Both the position numbers and the translations under genes were made by a program. Shown one piece after another: positions 11,962-23,229 of a DNA stretch of 64,000 bases. How positions within the stretch are numbered: the stretch's first letter is position 1; every line of letters starts with the position of its first letter. The notes under the pieces are model-generated. The model was given only the letters and a program-made list of their open reading frames with translations. It searched no databases and was not told where the DNA came from. The stretch covers positions 1,550,001-1,614,000 of the forward strand of contig VSJF01000008.1 of assembly GCA_009739215.1 (NCBI GenBank), written 5' to 3'. The stretch comes from Floccularia luteovirens. Its lineage: Eukaryota; Basidiomycota; Agaricomycetes; Agaricales; Squamanitaceae.

Positions 11962-12756
11962 TTACCAGAAAAGAGTCCACAGAGCACCGAGCAAACAGCC
12001 AATCACCGCACCCAACACCCCCATGATCCGCGACAGATCTCCAGGACCACTACCCCATCTTCGAAAAGCAGCACTAATTAGTGCAGGGAAAGTCGTCGCA
12101 AATGCTAGAGTAGGATTGGGACCACCGCTGATTGTGACAGTGGGTGCCGAAGAATCAGGTGACAATGCGCTTTGGTCTGACTGACTTGAAGCAGCAAGGA
12201 TTGTAAATCGTGGTGATGTCGCATACATAACTCCATGCGTCGAGTTCATAAAGATCAGAAAGTAGTCATTGCCTGGAGGCACATCCTGAATTTCGAGGTT
12301 CAGGGCATTCCCTTCTGCTGGGACTGATTTTACAGGGACAAGTCAGATAAGGAAATCGAAACCGGGTTAGAAGGGGATGGGAAGGGGGAACATAGTGTCG
12401 AATGGAAGGTGGAGACGAGAGAAAAAAGCTCACCATTTTTTGCGACCAACATTAGGCCATCCACACTCATCCTCGCCATTTCTACATCAAACCCATTAAT
12501 ACCGTCCAGGACACCTTTCGACCATGTGATACGATTTGTGGCACCATTCACCCATTGTGTATCTCGGTGTGGTTCTGTGATGACAAAGTATGCTGATTAC
12601 AGAAACACAAAGGAAGAGGGGGAAATAGAAGGGTTGGGTGAGTAAATCGACGGCGAATGGTGGAGTGAGGTATTACTCACCTGAGGTGCGTGTGGCTAGG
12701 AAGCCGAGTACTATGCAAGCAGAGGTACACGTTGAGAATAGCGATGGAAAACGCAT
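11962..12756 (-). CDS. GPI-anchored Kre9/KNH-domain cell-wall protein
   Basis: Three exons on the minus strand: 12756-12681, 12574-12434 and 12323-11962. Both introns are GT-AG and keep the frame. The protein of about 190 residues starts with a signal peptide (MRFPSLFSTCTSACIVLGFL). A short beta-rich domain follows, with WVNGATNRITWSKGVLDG, VDGLMLVAKN, NLEIQDVPPGNDYFLIFMNS and YATSPRFTI. These are typical of the fungal Ser/Thr-rich GPI-anchored Kre9/KNH N-terminal family. A Ser-rich linker and a C-terminal hydrophobic tail (IMGVLGAVIGCLLGAL) end the protein, as expected for GPI attachment. The likely location is the plasma membrane or wall, with a structural role or a role in beta-glucan assembly. 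No defect was seen. Confidence 0.75.
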
Positions 12757-13560
12757 TTGAGGAAATGGTTTGTTTTGTTTAGAGATGATGAAGAAAAGCG
12801 GGTAGAGAGCGCTGAGAGGGAAGGTCCGAGGGTAAGTTGGTTGAGAGACTTTAGTGATTAACTAAAGACTGGGCGATTTGATGGGAACTAGAGGGAGAGA
12901 GAAGAGAGTGGAAATAAGGATTTGAACTAGAGGAGGAGAAGAGAGAGAGAGAGGAAGACAAAGGCGGTGACACTTGTTGGCGCTCTCCGTTGTAAACTCA
13001 AAACTGATTTTCAAGGGTTGCACAACACACTTGGTTACATCACGTGAAATATCTCCTATCTACATACGTTATCGCTTTCTCCTTCACACCACTCCTTCCT
13101 CGATTCCCTCTGCGGCCCGACTTTTCCACTCATCACACTGTCCATCCTCTCTCCATCCGTTCTCTTCTCCCCATTCCTCTCCGCTGCTCACTGTAAAAAC
13201 AACAAAAACAATGAATCTTCCTCGGTTATTGCCGATCAAAATCACTGCGATCGCCTGAAATCGGCAAAGTGTTTGGACGGCGGCAGCTGTCCTTGCTTTC
13301 CGGCCCTGGTGGGTCGGGTCAAACTGAGGCGTCTGTGCCTTGGCAACAACATCAAAAAAGATACATATACTTATATACTCTGGCAATGTCATTCAAGGTA
13401 ACGACGGAATTCGTGGGCGGCTCTCCTCGCCGTGTGTGATACTTTCTTTGTTTCTACGCAAATTTTAACCGTCTTTTTTCTTTTCTGTACCTCTGTTTCT
13501 TTCAATGCTTACTAGTTTCTGCTGACCAAATTCTCCATCATCTCCGGGCACGAATTAACT
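12757..13560. other. upstream region of the wall protein gene
   Basis: This holds the presumed minus-strand promoter of the Kre9-like gene. A purine-rich GAGAGAGA tract lies at about 12893-12955 (CT-rich on the coding strand), a common core-promoter feature in fungi. No gene was recognised in the rest. Confidence 0.35.
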
Positions 13561-13567
13561 CCTCTCC

Positions 13568-13795
13568 TTAGTTAAGCATGGAATTACGCTGGAAATAACA
13601 TATCTTGGCAGCAGGATGATGCAATGCTTGACATGGCATACATGCATGATACAGGTGAAACAATTGCCACACGTCTGCAAAGCCTTCTCTACTCTTCCTT
13701 GTACATGTCAGTTCGGCATCCCAGCAGTTTAAAATATCCCCATGGTCTTCCCGAAGGAACCGTTCCTTGTCCAAGTCAAGGTTAACTTGGCACAA
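13568..13795 (-). CDS. small open frame, unknown (75 residues)
   Basis: The ATG-started minus-strand frame reads MCQVNLDLDKERFLREDHGD... with seven cysteines and balanced charged residues, which looks better than random. There is no signal peptide, domain or conserved neighbour. It could be a real small gene, an exon or a remnant. I do not recognise it. Confidence 0.2.
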   Translation of the reverse strand: MCQVNLDLDKERFLREDHGDILNCWDAELTCTRKSREGFADVWQLFHLYHACMPCQALHHPAAKICYFQRNSMLN

Positions 13796-14186
13796 CCTTA
13801 CTGGTTACATATAATCAACTACCAAACAGAAAAGTCGCCTATCACACACCCCCTTGTTCCGATACCTCCATACACTAAGATACTTGTACATTTTCAAGGA
13901 GTTATGATATATCGATGTTTCCGGAATCCTTTCAAGAAATCTGATAGGCGGGGCTTATCGTACCCCAAAAGGCAACAATGATTGTCGGATTGTCCGAAGT
14001 CGGGACGCTTGAATCGGGTATGTGTTGCTGGTTGAAATCCTCAAGAATAAAATTGAACCCATGTAGCTATGGATTTTGTGTATGCGAAAACACCGAGGAG
14101 ACCTGCTTCAAGGCTTGCGTTAAATCAACTCCAAGAGGTTAAGTAATACAAATCGGACTGACTAGCTTAGCCTTTCTTGACGTCAT

Positions 14187-14420
14187 TCAAATTGTGAATG
14201 CTAAGTATATCCTTACATCACGCTTCCAACGCGTGTCTTTGTATGCTTCTCGTCTAAAACGGTAATTATGGGCCATAGGCGTCATGATGCCGTTCCATTC
14301 CTCATGTCCATGCCCACGGCATCGGATGCCCACTACCCAACCCACCCAAAAGTCTCCGCATATAATAAAGGGGTAAATTGCCATTCCGAACATGTTTACA
14401 TCGGTGATCAGACGGTGCAC
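14187..14420 (-). CDS. small open frame, unknown (77 residues)
   Basis: The minus-strand frame has a coding-like second half (EEWNGIMTPMAHNYRFRREA, then YKDTRWKRDV) and a hydrophobic first half. There is no recognised family and no flanking exons that I could place. It is possibly a fragment of a decayed gene. Confidence 0.2.
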   Translation of the reverse strand: MHRLITDVNMFGMAIYPFIICGDFWVGWVVGIRCRGHGHEEWNGIMTPMAHNYRFRREAYKDTRWKRDVRIYLAFTI

Positions 14421-14649
14421 TAGAAAATTGCGAGAGAAAAAAACGGTCTGCTTATACCGCTTTTAGTTGATGGATAAAAACGTGGACTAGAGTCCGAGGT
14501 TATTGTTGTTTGCTTCCGAGTACAGTTAGACTTAATGCTAATGATTATCCACAAGTTTCAAGTTAAGCCCAACAAAGAGTTCTTATTATTCAACCTGTAT
14601 CACATGTACAGTAGTGTGTATAAAATGCACACGAGCTGGATGATATAAA

Positions 14650-16566
14650 TCATCACATTATTCTTGGTATTAGAGTAGGACGGAGCAAGTTGAACACGGG
14701 GTTGCCACCAGCGGGCCTAGCCTAGTTCCGGGTTGTGTTTTACGACCATCGAAGGTAAAGTACTTGAAATCAAGTTGGTATACCAACCAATCAAAAGGTA
14801 TGGTTGTAAAGGAAGTAATCTTAGCTTGCGACACGAGGTAGGCGAGGGGCTCTATATGTGAGCGCATATAGCTGCTAAGGAGTTTGCCTTTAGTACAACT
14901 TTGTGTTCTGCTTCTCGACCAAAGCACATCAGTGCAAGACCTCTTCAAGTTGTAGTTTGCGGACCAGAAGGTTGTAAAAGAGCAGAATCGGGCGATGGTT
15001 GGATTGGAATTGTAGCCATAGACGGCGAGTAGAATCCTGCGAAGATATCTGATTTGTCCAAGAATGGGAAGAAAACAGGGGACCACCTATCCGGGGATAA
15101 TCAGAATACCGAGACGAACACGTGTATTGTAAAGGGACGAGAGAAACTAGGAACTGGTCAAGAACTTGAGAGGTAAGTGTTCGAAGTCTCAGTCATAGCG
15201 GAGACAATGGGCCAGAACAAAAAAAAAATTCATCAGTATAAATAGTAGTACCCCCTTTCAATCCATGCCTTACCCCGAATAACACGCATAAAAAACATTG
15301 GATAACCCAGAGTACAGAAGTTTCATATCGTCAAAACCTTTAGTGAATCAGCAGGACGGGGTGCTAAAGGGAAAAGGGAATAGAGGGAATAGAAGCACAA
15401 GACAGCTGCACATGGTCTTTCTCGTGTGCGACTGCTCACGCGAGAAAGGTGATGTTCCTGGTATACGGATAAGTTCAAGGGTGCGCTTTGATTTTGGACC
15501 TTTTTTTGATGATTCTGATTTTACTCTGTTTTCAACTATTCCTTGGACCTTACGGCTGCTCGTTGAGGGTGATGGTCGTGGTGAGGCGAGAGATGGCTAG
15601 GTCGTATGATTCGATACCATCAGGCCCGGATTGTCCGAGTAAAAAACTTTTGGATGTAGCGAGTTCTGGGTTGTTAGAGGGTTCGAAAAATTTCCGGTAT
15701 GGTTTCTTTATGTCAGTTTCGCAACTATAATTATGTATGTGCGCAGAATGGAGGTTGAAAGGACGTATCTGTATCTATTTAGGGTATAAGGTACTTGGCA
15801 GGGATGAAGGGATTTGAGAACCAACCAGAGTTGGGCATAATGATAAAGTAACAACATTGCACATTGTGCGAAGGAAAGGAGACAATAAGAGGCCCTAAAG
15901 ATGTATAGGAACCACATGAAAGATAAGGGCTTTTTAAATTCGCATATTACATTCAAGCCGTCGAGGATATGAACAAATTAGATCGGTTCTAGAGTGGGTG
16001 GGGAAGTGCCTAGTTTTGAAGAAGGATGAAAGGTGGAACTGAATACTGAAGTCGGAGGATTTCACCAGCCTAAACCAGGATATCATATAACCACACAGAG
16101 GGCTGAGCAGTAGTGAGATGTCCCAGTAAAAGTTCTGGTAACCATACTGCACTTGAAAATTGATAGACTCATAGGTATGGTAACTTCTAGAAAGGGACTA
16201 GAACAGCTTCCGGTCATAGCTTATAGTTAGTCGGTGTATGCGGTTCGACAAAGTATTTTTGTAAGATGTCGTGTAAGAAGTCTAGGCTTTGGTGCTTGTT
16301 GAATTGGAGCCTGCGAGTGGGGCGGGGAATGTTGAGTTTGTGAGACTATCCCAGGACGAGTTTTTTAACGACGGAATATATAATGTGAGTATCAAGTTTT
16401 TTTATTACGCTCTTTTTTTCTCATCCACTAGCTAAGAGGCTTTCAGGAGCGTATACACGGCACTGCCAGAGCATTTTTGAGAAAGAATCAGGATCATGGA
16501 TATTGAGCTTGGCAGAGAGATGATAGGATCAAACTGTTGGGAGAGTCTAGACAAGACCTGGAACAT
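14650..16566 (-). pseudogene. possible F-box/LRR-like minus-strand gene or remnant
   Basis: Several minus-strand segments look coding, but no single model joins them. They are LNIHDPDSFSKMLWQCRVYA (about 16430-16520), RLQFNKHQSLDFLHDILQKY (about 16240-16340) and AVWLPELLLGHLTTAQPSVW (about 16080-16150). An LRR-like stretch, SFLRTMCNVVTLSLCPTLVG, lies at about 15810-15890. A clean terminal exon, PYRKFFEPSNNPELATSKSF up to LTTTITLNEQP and TAA at 15550-15552, covers about 15550-15715. WSPVFFPFLDKSDIFAGFYS lies at about 15030-15085. The LRR-like segment suggests an F-box-type protein, but that is a guess. Stops and missing splice sites between segments suggest decay. Confidence 0.3.
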
Positions 16567-16735
16567 TGGATGGGAATCGGACGGTAATTTGGAGAAATAC
16601 AAGCGGGGGGGGATGGACTAGAACAAAGTGTGTACCTCAACGGTCAGATTACTTATATGATATCAGGCACACTTTTTACTTTCACCTGAATTTCTTTTCG
16701 AATCTCTCTCAAACCTCTTCCGTGTCCACTTCAAT

Positions 16736-19012
16736 ATGGTCGACGTGTTCAACCCAAAAATTCTCGACGCAAGCATCCGTGATATCGCTTCTTGTCTTTC
16801 TGACAATCAAAAGGTCGATCTCCTCCTTTATGCCATGAAGAGTCTGCACTTTGAGGGGTCGGTCTCAATTCTCGCATATTTGTAATGAATTTTACATTGA
16901 TATAATCAATAACGCCTCCACGCCATTCAGTCGCTCTAGAACTATCATCGAGAATGCTATCCAATCATGCCTCCAAATAACCACATTGGCCCCCGAAAAT
17001 ATCGCAAAGGCGAGAATACTGCGCGCTAGGGCCAGACTTGCATCTGGCTTCCCATTTCAGCGCCCAAGAAGGTGAGCACCACTTTCTTAAGGAAGCTTGT
17101 ATCATGTGGTAGTGTTACCTCTTTTTCACGCGCGTTATGTATGAAGATCTTCAAGCCGCCCTGCTAGCGGAACCTGATAACCCAGAAGCAAAAGCCCTGC
17201 TTCACCAACGTTCTGTTACGGTGGAAAAGGTTTTTTACTCCATCTACTACACCAATGCCCCAGCTTTCTGACATCATTATTGCTCCTCAGCTCCTTTCGC
17301 CCCTGCCCCCAAACAAAGAACGACTATCAAATGAAATATGGCGTGAGATATGCCTACACCTCCCTAGGCGGGATCTAAAGGCCCTTCTCTTCGTACCCCA
17401 CGCCGTATCGCGTGTTGCAAGTCATCTCTTGTTCCGTGTACTTGACTTATATTTTTGTGGTTATGGTGAAGCCGATGAAGGTGATTCATGGAGTAGCAGA
17501 CTATCAGCACTGCATAAAGATGATGAATGTCGACATGCTCAAAGAAGCGCTGATATATTAACTCGCATTATAACTGATCCCTCATTTGCTACTGCTGTTC
17601 GTACCCTGAAAATTTTTGCTCCACGGCGGGATCGTGATGGATCAATGGCTTTTCAAACTGGTAGGCTAAAAATCATCTTCTATCTATTACATTTGTATTA
17701 ATATTGCAATTCTTACAGGCATGTTAACAAATGCTCTGCCAAAATTACTTAATCTCCGCAATGTTCATATATCTGCTGGCAGCGAATCAATTGTGCCTGT
17801 ATTACGTATCCTCCAATCCACGAGCCCAAAGCTAAGGGGCCTGTCAATGCAGTAAGTTAAGTAGTTGTGTATATCCCTAAAATTTACATGTAAAACCCGA
17901 GTCCTTCCCTTAGCTCTCCAGACGGACCTGCAGATCTATCATTCCTTGAACTCCGCCACCTCGCACAATTCTCATACACAGCATATGGCGGGGGTTTAGC
18001 ACAGCTACATAACATAATCGCACAAAACCGGGGGTCCTTACGAATCATCATTTTAGAAAATCTACAACCAAACCCCAACTGGATTTTCCCCGCAAATGTT
18101 GTATCCATCCGGAATCTCACCTCGATTCATTTTGCGGGAGATTTTCCTGTCAACTCTCATGCATTTGCGGATATACTCACTAATGGACGGCAACTGGAGT
18201 CGCTCACGATTACGTGTAGTACCCTTGAATGTACTGGTGCTAGTGCCTCACAACAATTCCGCAGTATGCAACATGCCAATGCACTCCCGTTCCTGAGAAA
18301 TTTTTCATTCTCTGTGAATGCTGTTGGGAGGAGAACTTTGGATCGAGACCTCTTCCCTGCGATTGCCGAATTCTTGCGAGGAAGGCAGCTTCGCAGTCTC
18401 AGTTTAGTGGCAGCAGACGAACATGTACAATCTGTGGTTGGTTTTGATGCTTCTGTGTGGGGAGTTTTGCCGTCTCTTATCAATTTGAAATCTTTGACGA
18501 TAACGTATCCTAACGACCTGTCTCCGGGTCTTGCATCTTGGTTGATTCCAAGAAGTGTATCGGCCCTGAGCTTCACCTTGGAAACTGTATCTGCGTTTGC
18601 GAGGGATCATGTATTGTTCCTGTCGGTAAGTGATCTATACATATTCTTTTCTAAAAACAAAAATATGTTCTTAACTTTTTTTTTTCATTCTTAACCAACC
18701 AACAAAAAAAATGTATAGCAACTACGTTATGGCGTACCTCCAAACTTATCTTACATCGGCTTCTCTGAACTTCCACTTCGTAACGTGGTTGGAATCATCG
18801 AACATGGTTTCCCAATGGTCCGCGTATTACGAATTGGGAATAACTGTTGGACGGTATCAAAATCAAACGATGGAAGCCTACAAGGTCCGGGACATACTGT
18901 AGAGCTTGAGCAGTGGCCAAAAAGAAGAGTATTGTATCATACACCGGAATGGTTGGAATGGCTGGGATGTGAAGATGCGTTGATGCGTGACCCTTCGACT
19001 TTTTCTGTGTAA
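16736..19012 (+). CDS. TPR/F-box domain protein (frame uncertain near N-terminus)
   Basis: This matches a conserved basidiomycete F-box family: substrate receptors of SCF ubiquitin ligases with an N-terminal TPR-like part. It starts MVDVFNPKILDASIRDIASC. The segments AQSCLQI-like helices, DLQAALLAEPDNPEAKALLH and RLSNEIWREICLHLPRRDLK (the F-box, about 17313-17380) follow. LRR-like repeats come next (ALPKLLNLRNVHISAGSESI, then LTNGRQLESLTIT). The conserved end is QWPKRRVLYHTPEWLEWLGC before TAA at 19010-19012. Introns fit at about 17231-17291, 17662-17718, 17853-17913 and 18626-18719. Two problems exist. The frame breaks at about 16886 (LAYL then TAA, where family members read on into CNEFYIDIINN), and the next exon junction at 17074 does not restore frame. 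The gene may be recently damaged or may carry sequence errors. A shorter protein from ATG 17255 is possible. Confidence 0.7.
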
Positions 19013-19524
19013 CATAGTTTAGGCCTTTTTTTTTTCTTTTTTCTTAGGGATACATAGACGATTGGTTACTACTAAAAAAAAATTAATGGTTGACCTTTTA
19101 AAACCTCAGATGTATTTTGTTTTCCTTTTTTTTGGTAAAATACAGTGTATCACTCAAAAGTATAGCATTATCGTTACAGAGTTTGTAGGTGCAAGTGACT
19201 CTATTATAAGCGTCTAGAGTGTTTCTTCTATTTGTGCAACTCATGGTAGTGGGTAAGAAGCGAAAACGTGTCCTACTGTGCAATTGATTGCGGAACAGTT
19301 CCTACATTGCGAGGCAACGAGAGGAGAGTCAAGTAGTGCTGTTACAACCCTTAACCAGTCGTTCCGAAGGGAAAAAAAAGAGGTGGTCTTTGTTGGTAGG
19401 TATTATGTCAGTGGTGTCGGAATGGATTTTCGAACATGGTCCTCCAGGCCTCCCTACTATAATAAAAGCTCTTCTGTTATGTGTTAACCACTATCCATTC
19501 TCGAAAGTGTCCAAATTAGCATTG
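19013..19524. other. spacer between convergent F-box and DUF6533 genes
   Basis: No gene is seen here. The spacer has A/T runs and parts related to 23480-23840, as expected from the duplication of this whole block. Confidence 0.4.
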
Positions 19525-20896
19525 TTAATCCATATCCTCATCGAATAATTCATCCATGTCTCCACCCAAATTTCCAATTACAAGAGCCGAAATGCTCCTT
19601 TGATCCTCGGTGTTGAATGAGTCGCTTTTGGTGCGAATGTTTAGTACAAGGCGAGACACCAGGATTGATGTGATTGATGTACATAATTGTGATGACATTA
19701 TGGTCTTAACACCGGACGTGGTGAGGAGCGTGAAACTCGGAACAATATTGAGTAGGTTGGAAATGCAAATAATCAAGAAGTACACGATCCCATCCCTGAA
19801 AAAAAGGTACAACAGCCTAGCAAAATTTTATTATATCAGTACTAGTAAATTGAGGTTTAGGAGTTAGACGTACGGTGCATTGTGGCTATCCTTAAAGAAT
19901 CTCCAAGTTTTTCGTACAGTTAGTATGAAAACAATGGTGTCTATAATCAGGGCAAAGGTCCACAGAATAACTTCATACACTTTCGTAAACATCATAGTTA
20001 CAGTTCACAACATTGGAACCCACATGAGTTTGTTGTAAGGTCCCTTAGGGTAGGTGCTGACAAGCACCAGACAAGGTGAGCCGCGCTGAACTCACTGATT
20101 TGAAAAGTGACTCACCCTGATGGAGCGATCTATCAAGTGCATCTTTCATAGCAACGACAAAAATAGAGCACACAGTAAGGGCTACTTGTGCTGCTATTAG
20201 TATGAGCAGGATAATCAAGAGCGTGCGGTTGCAGCCATATAGCGCATGAACTCTGATAGCCATAATGACTGCTCAGTGAATCATCAAAAATTGACTAGTA
20301 GTGAATTGAGGCTTGTTGAACATACGTTCACAAACTATATATACATTAGCTTGAGATTGTGCATGAATTTTTACAATGTACTACAGACATACCTACGACA
20401 ATGATAATTGGTGTAGCCTCCTCAAAGGTTTCAGCTGGATTATTCCTTCCAAAGTCATGATAAGAATAAGTGCTATGAGCTACTACGTGGCACTACTCAC
20501 ATAAAGGACTGCCTCAGGGACCAGTCCAATAACCGATGATTGTAGACTGACAACTTAAGAAGAATTAAATATATAACATGATTGCGCATCAACTTCCTAC
20601 CTAGTATTACACATATCATTTGGTAGGCAAGGCCCAAATAACGACTCAACAAGAAAAGGAGTATCGATCCTGTGAATTTCCGTTTCCATACTCGTTCGAC
20701 CTTGAGCCATTCACTTAGATATATGATATCCACGAGAAGTGGTTTGAACAATACCTCTTGTGAAAATGTTAAGCCTATAATGGCTCATCAGGCAAATATG
20801 ATTAGACACCTGATTCAACGCACAATAATCATATCCAAGTAAGACAAATCCACATAGTTCAACATATGGAAGCTTATTGTCAGAATGATAGATCAT
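19525..20896 (-). CDS. DUF6533-type multi-pass membrane protein, copy A
   Basis: Basidiomycete-specific membrane protein with several helices, often annotated as a DUF6533 protein; the function is unknown. Minus-strand exons show the family marks. These are an N-terminal YVELCGFVLLGYDYCALNQ (start ATG 20894-20896), VERVWKRKFTGSILLFLLSR with YLGLAYQM, AIRVHALYGCNRTLLIILLI, and the last exon LFFRDGIVYFLIICISNLLN with SSQLCTSITSILVSRLVLNI. It ends in an acidic tail (GGDMDELFDEDMD) and TAA at 19525-19527. It is split by about five introns; some junctions near 20750-20810 and 20330-20450 were not resolved. It lies convergent to the F-box gene. A second copy lies at 23.8-25.2 kb. Confidence 0.6.
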
Positions 20897-21394
20897 TGTA
20901 CTTCAAACGATCTTTAGGCCATATTGCACTATATCAAGGAGTAATGCACTCACGGCGCAGGTAACTCGGACATGTGACCGATCTTCTTTAGTAGGAGCCT
21001 TGGGTCCAGGGTTATTGGTGGTTTGATATAATTGGGGGGGTGGCAGATCTTGGTTTTGTTGTTGGGCCTCTTATATGTGCAGTTATGACCATCATATCAA
21101 GGAGAATATCCACTTACGGCCGTGAGCCAGTTGGTGTTAGTAAACATTCTTTGTCTTCGAATGAATAAAATGGGTCAGACAGGTGAGAGGAATCTGATAG
21201 AAGAGTTGGGGTGTGAATGGGATGCAGAGCTATACTGGAGAAAATCATGTAACTTGTCGCCTTGATCAAATAAGTGACTGATGTGATACTTACTAGTGCA
21301 TCTAAGTTGTTCACAACACCTTGATCGAATAGCGAAAAATTTAGAGAAAACCCACGGTTCCGAATAGCATTACTTCGACTTTTATGATTGGCTC
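20897..21394. other. upstream of DUF6533 copy A; duplicated sequence
   Basis: No gene is seen. The TTGATCAAATAAGTGACTGA block at about 21263-21282 recurs at 21618-21630 plus 23161, where the mobile element splits it. A related block lies near 25551. Confidence 0.4.
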
Positions 21395-21560
21395 CTTTGA
21401 GCTTTCGTTATGTTGTTGGAGTCATTGCACATGGCTTCCCAATGGTCCATGTATTACGTCTTGGGAATAACTGCTGGACAGCATCATAATCTGATGATGG
21501 GGGTGTACGATGCATGCGCATGACCCTTCGATAGGGAGGACCACATCCCGTTGAAGTGGG
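21395..21560 (+). pseudogene. F-box gene 3'-end fragment 1
   Basis: About 150 bases resemble the last exon of the F-box gene (18755-18995). The text GGAGTCATTGCACATGGCTT and CCAATGGTCC...GGGAATAACTGCTGGAC parallels GGAATCATCGAACATGGTTT at 18790 onward. It continues to GATGCATGCGCATGACCC, which matches GATGCGTTGATGCGTGACCC. The fragment has no start, and frames are interrupted. Confidence 0.7.
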
Positions 21561-21665
21561 AGGGGGTACAGATGGGATGTAGAGCCAAACTGGAAGGAAT
21601 CATGAAATGTATCGCCTTGATCAAATAAGTTCCGAGTCCGTAAGGAGTCGGTCTTATAACCGGGA

Positions 21666-21840
21666 TTTTTTGTTCGTTTCAAGCTTGACGTGGGAAAATG
21701 TGCACGTGATAATTGGGACTGACATTTTGTGTTCGTTCCAAGCTTGACGTGGGAACTCTGCACGTGATAATTGGCCAAGGCAGTTTTCATTCGTTTCAAG
21801 CTTGACGTGGGAATTGTGCACGTGATGATTAGCATACACA
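21666..21840 (+). repeat. three ~60-bp subterminal repeats
   Basis: Three tandem units of about 60 bases share a TTC(C)AAGCTTGACGTGGGA core followed by GCACGTGAT(A/G)ATT. They lie just inside the left end of mobile element copy 1. The same three units occur in inverse orientation at about 46425-46570 in copy 2. CACGTG (an E-box-like palindrome) is in each unit of copy 1. Arrays at this position often bind transposase; that role is inferred. Confidence 0.8.
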
Positions 21841-22851
21841 TTTTGTGGGAAAAATAGTTCTGCTGAAGTGTATATGCCCTCAGACAATGTGCTGTTTACT
21901 ATATATCAGGGACGTAAGGCTATCTCTTCTGCATGACAAAACCTGCTATGGTTCATTGGGAAGAAGGTGAGGAAATTTTTTTTTGTTTTTGTTTTTGTTT
22001 TGAGAATGTTAGTTGAGTGGTTTTGACTTGTCTTCAAAACCATTAATTTTATATTGTATCTGGTACATTAGTGTAAAAAAGGTACAGATTGTGGAGAAGG
22101 GAGAGCAAAAGGCAGGAGGCTTGTTGTATAGAGAATATGTGTATATTAGAGAAGAGGTACATTGTAACATATGATAGTATTGGTGTATCAAGTAATGTAG
22201 GTGATTAGTTAGGGAACGTTTCGTTGAATGAATGTCGATTTTAAAGAGAACGAGTAAACAGAAATGCTCGCATTTGGTATAGATTGAAAGAGGATGTTGA
22301 GGAGAACTTATATGCAAATTTGCGAAAGGTAGTGTCAAGAAATGCAGTCTGTAGAGTGTTTACATTGCAAAATTTGAATTGTACACTGCTTAAAAATACT
22401 TTGATGCGTGTTTTAATGCGATCAGAAAAGCTGTGCTTGATTTGATTTCGCGTTATCGTAGTGAGTGTGGTGAGTATTGCGACCGTGGGAAATTGCATTT
22501 TAACCTTCGGATTTCATGTTTTCTTCATTTCCTCTGTGATCCCTGCTGTGTACATTGTGGATCTGAGACACTTCTAGTTGATTGAAAGGTGTAGAATTTG
22601 ATGCTAAAAGATTTGGACAAGTTTTGGGTGAGAATGGTATATTTTCCTTCATGTCTTCGCATTTTTGACTGTCTTTTAGGAGATTTAAGTTGCTTTTGAC
22701 AATTCTGATGTGTTTCTATACTTGGATCGATTCGCATTTCATCCTGACTATGACTTGGTTGAATTGGTAAGTTATTATGGCACTGCTGATATGTTTTCAT
22801 GCAGGAAAACATCAATTTTAAAGCTCTGTTCACATACATAGTATTCCCTTG

Positions 22852-22865
22852 TTGTCATTGTCATT
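22852..22865. other. possible transposon excision footprint
   Basis: On the minus strand this reads AATGACAATGACAA, two overlapping copies of AATGACAA. At the equivalent point of copy 2 the 2-kb TIR element (43037-45015) sits between two full copies of AATGACAA. The copy 1 sequence equals both target-site copies minus two bases, as expected from imprecise excision of a hAT-like element. Confidence 0.5.
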
Positions 22866-23229
22866 CTTCCTTTATCTTAGAATACAAATAATATGATTTT
22901 AATGAGGCCTTATGTGCATTGCTTAGTCCCTTAACTAGCTGATCTACATCTTAAGTATTATGCAATCCAACTATGATATGAATATTCAAATGAGGCAGTT
23001 CAAAGATGCTTATTTTCAAGATTAAAAAACAACTGTATGTTTTGCTAAGTGTGTAACTAAAATTCTATGACCTAAATACCATGCTATGAGTTTAGTAGAT
23101 AATTGTAATATTCCAATAATGGACTCGGATATGCCATGCAGAGCAATGGCCCATACCCCCAAGTGACTGATATGATACTTGCTCCAAAGGGGTGCAGCTA
23201 ATAGCTCATTTAGCGAAAACCCATGGTGT

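Larger units (their letters stand above)
21631..23160 (+). mobile_element. 1.5-kb mobile element, copy 1 (short form)
   Basis: The element starts TCCGAGTCCGTAAGGAGTCGG and ends GGCCCATACCCCC, with AAGT on both sides (21627-21630 and 23161-23164). The unoccupied site occurs as CAAATAAGTGACTGATG at about 21269, which fixes the ends. A second copy, inverted and enlarged, lies at 42732-46602 with the same termini and flanking AAGT/ACTT. There are no clear terminal inverted repeats and no recognisable transposase, so the class is unknown. The element interrupts the second F-box/DUF6533 duplicate block. Confidence 0.75.

Noticed and set aside
15600..15720. tRNA-like GGTTCGA box
   Set aside because: The word occurs at about 15680 but no cloverleaf or A box could be built around it. 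No tRNA gene was found in the window.
21666..21840. CRISPR-like repeat array
   Set aside because: Three tandem units without unique spacers, in a eukaryotic mobile element; the units are directly adjacent subterminal repeats.
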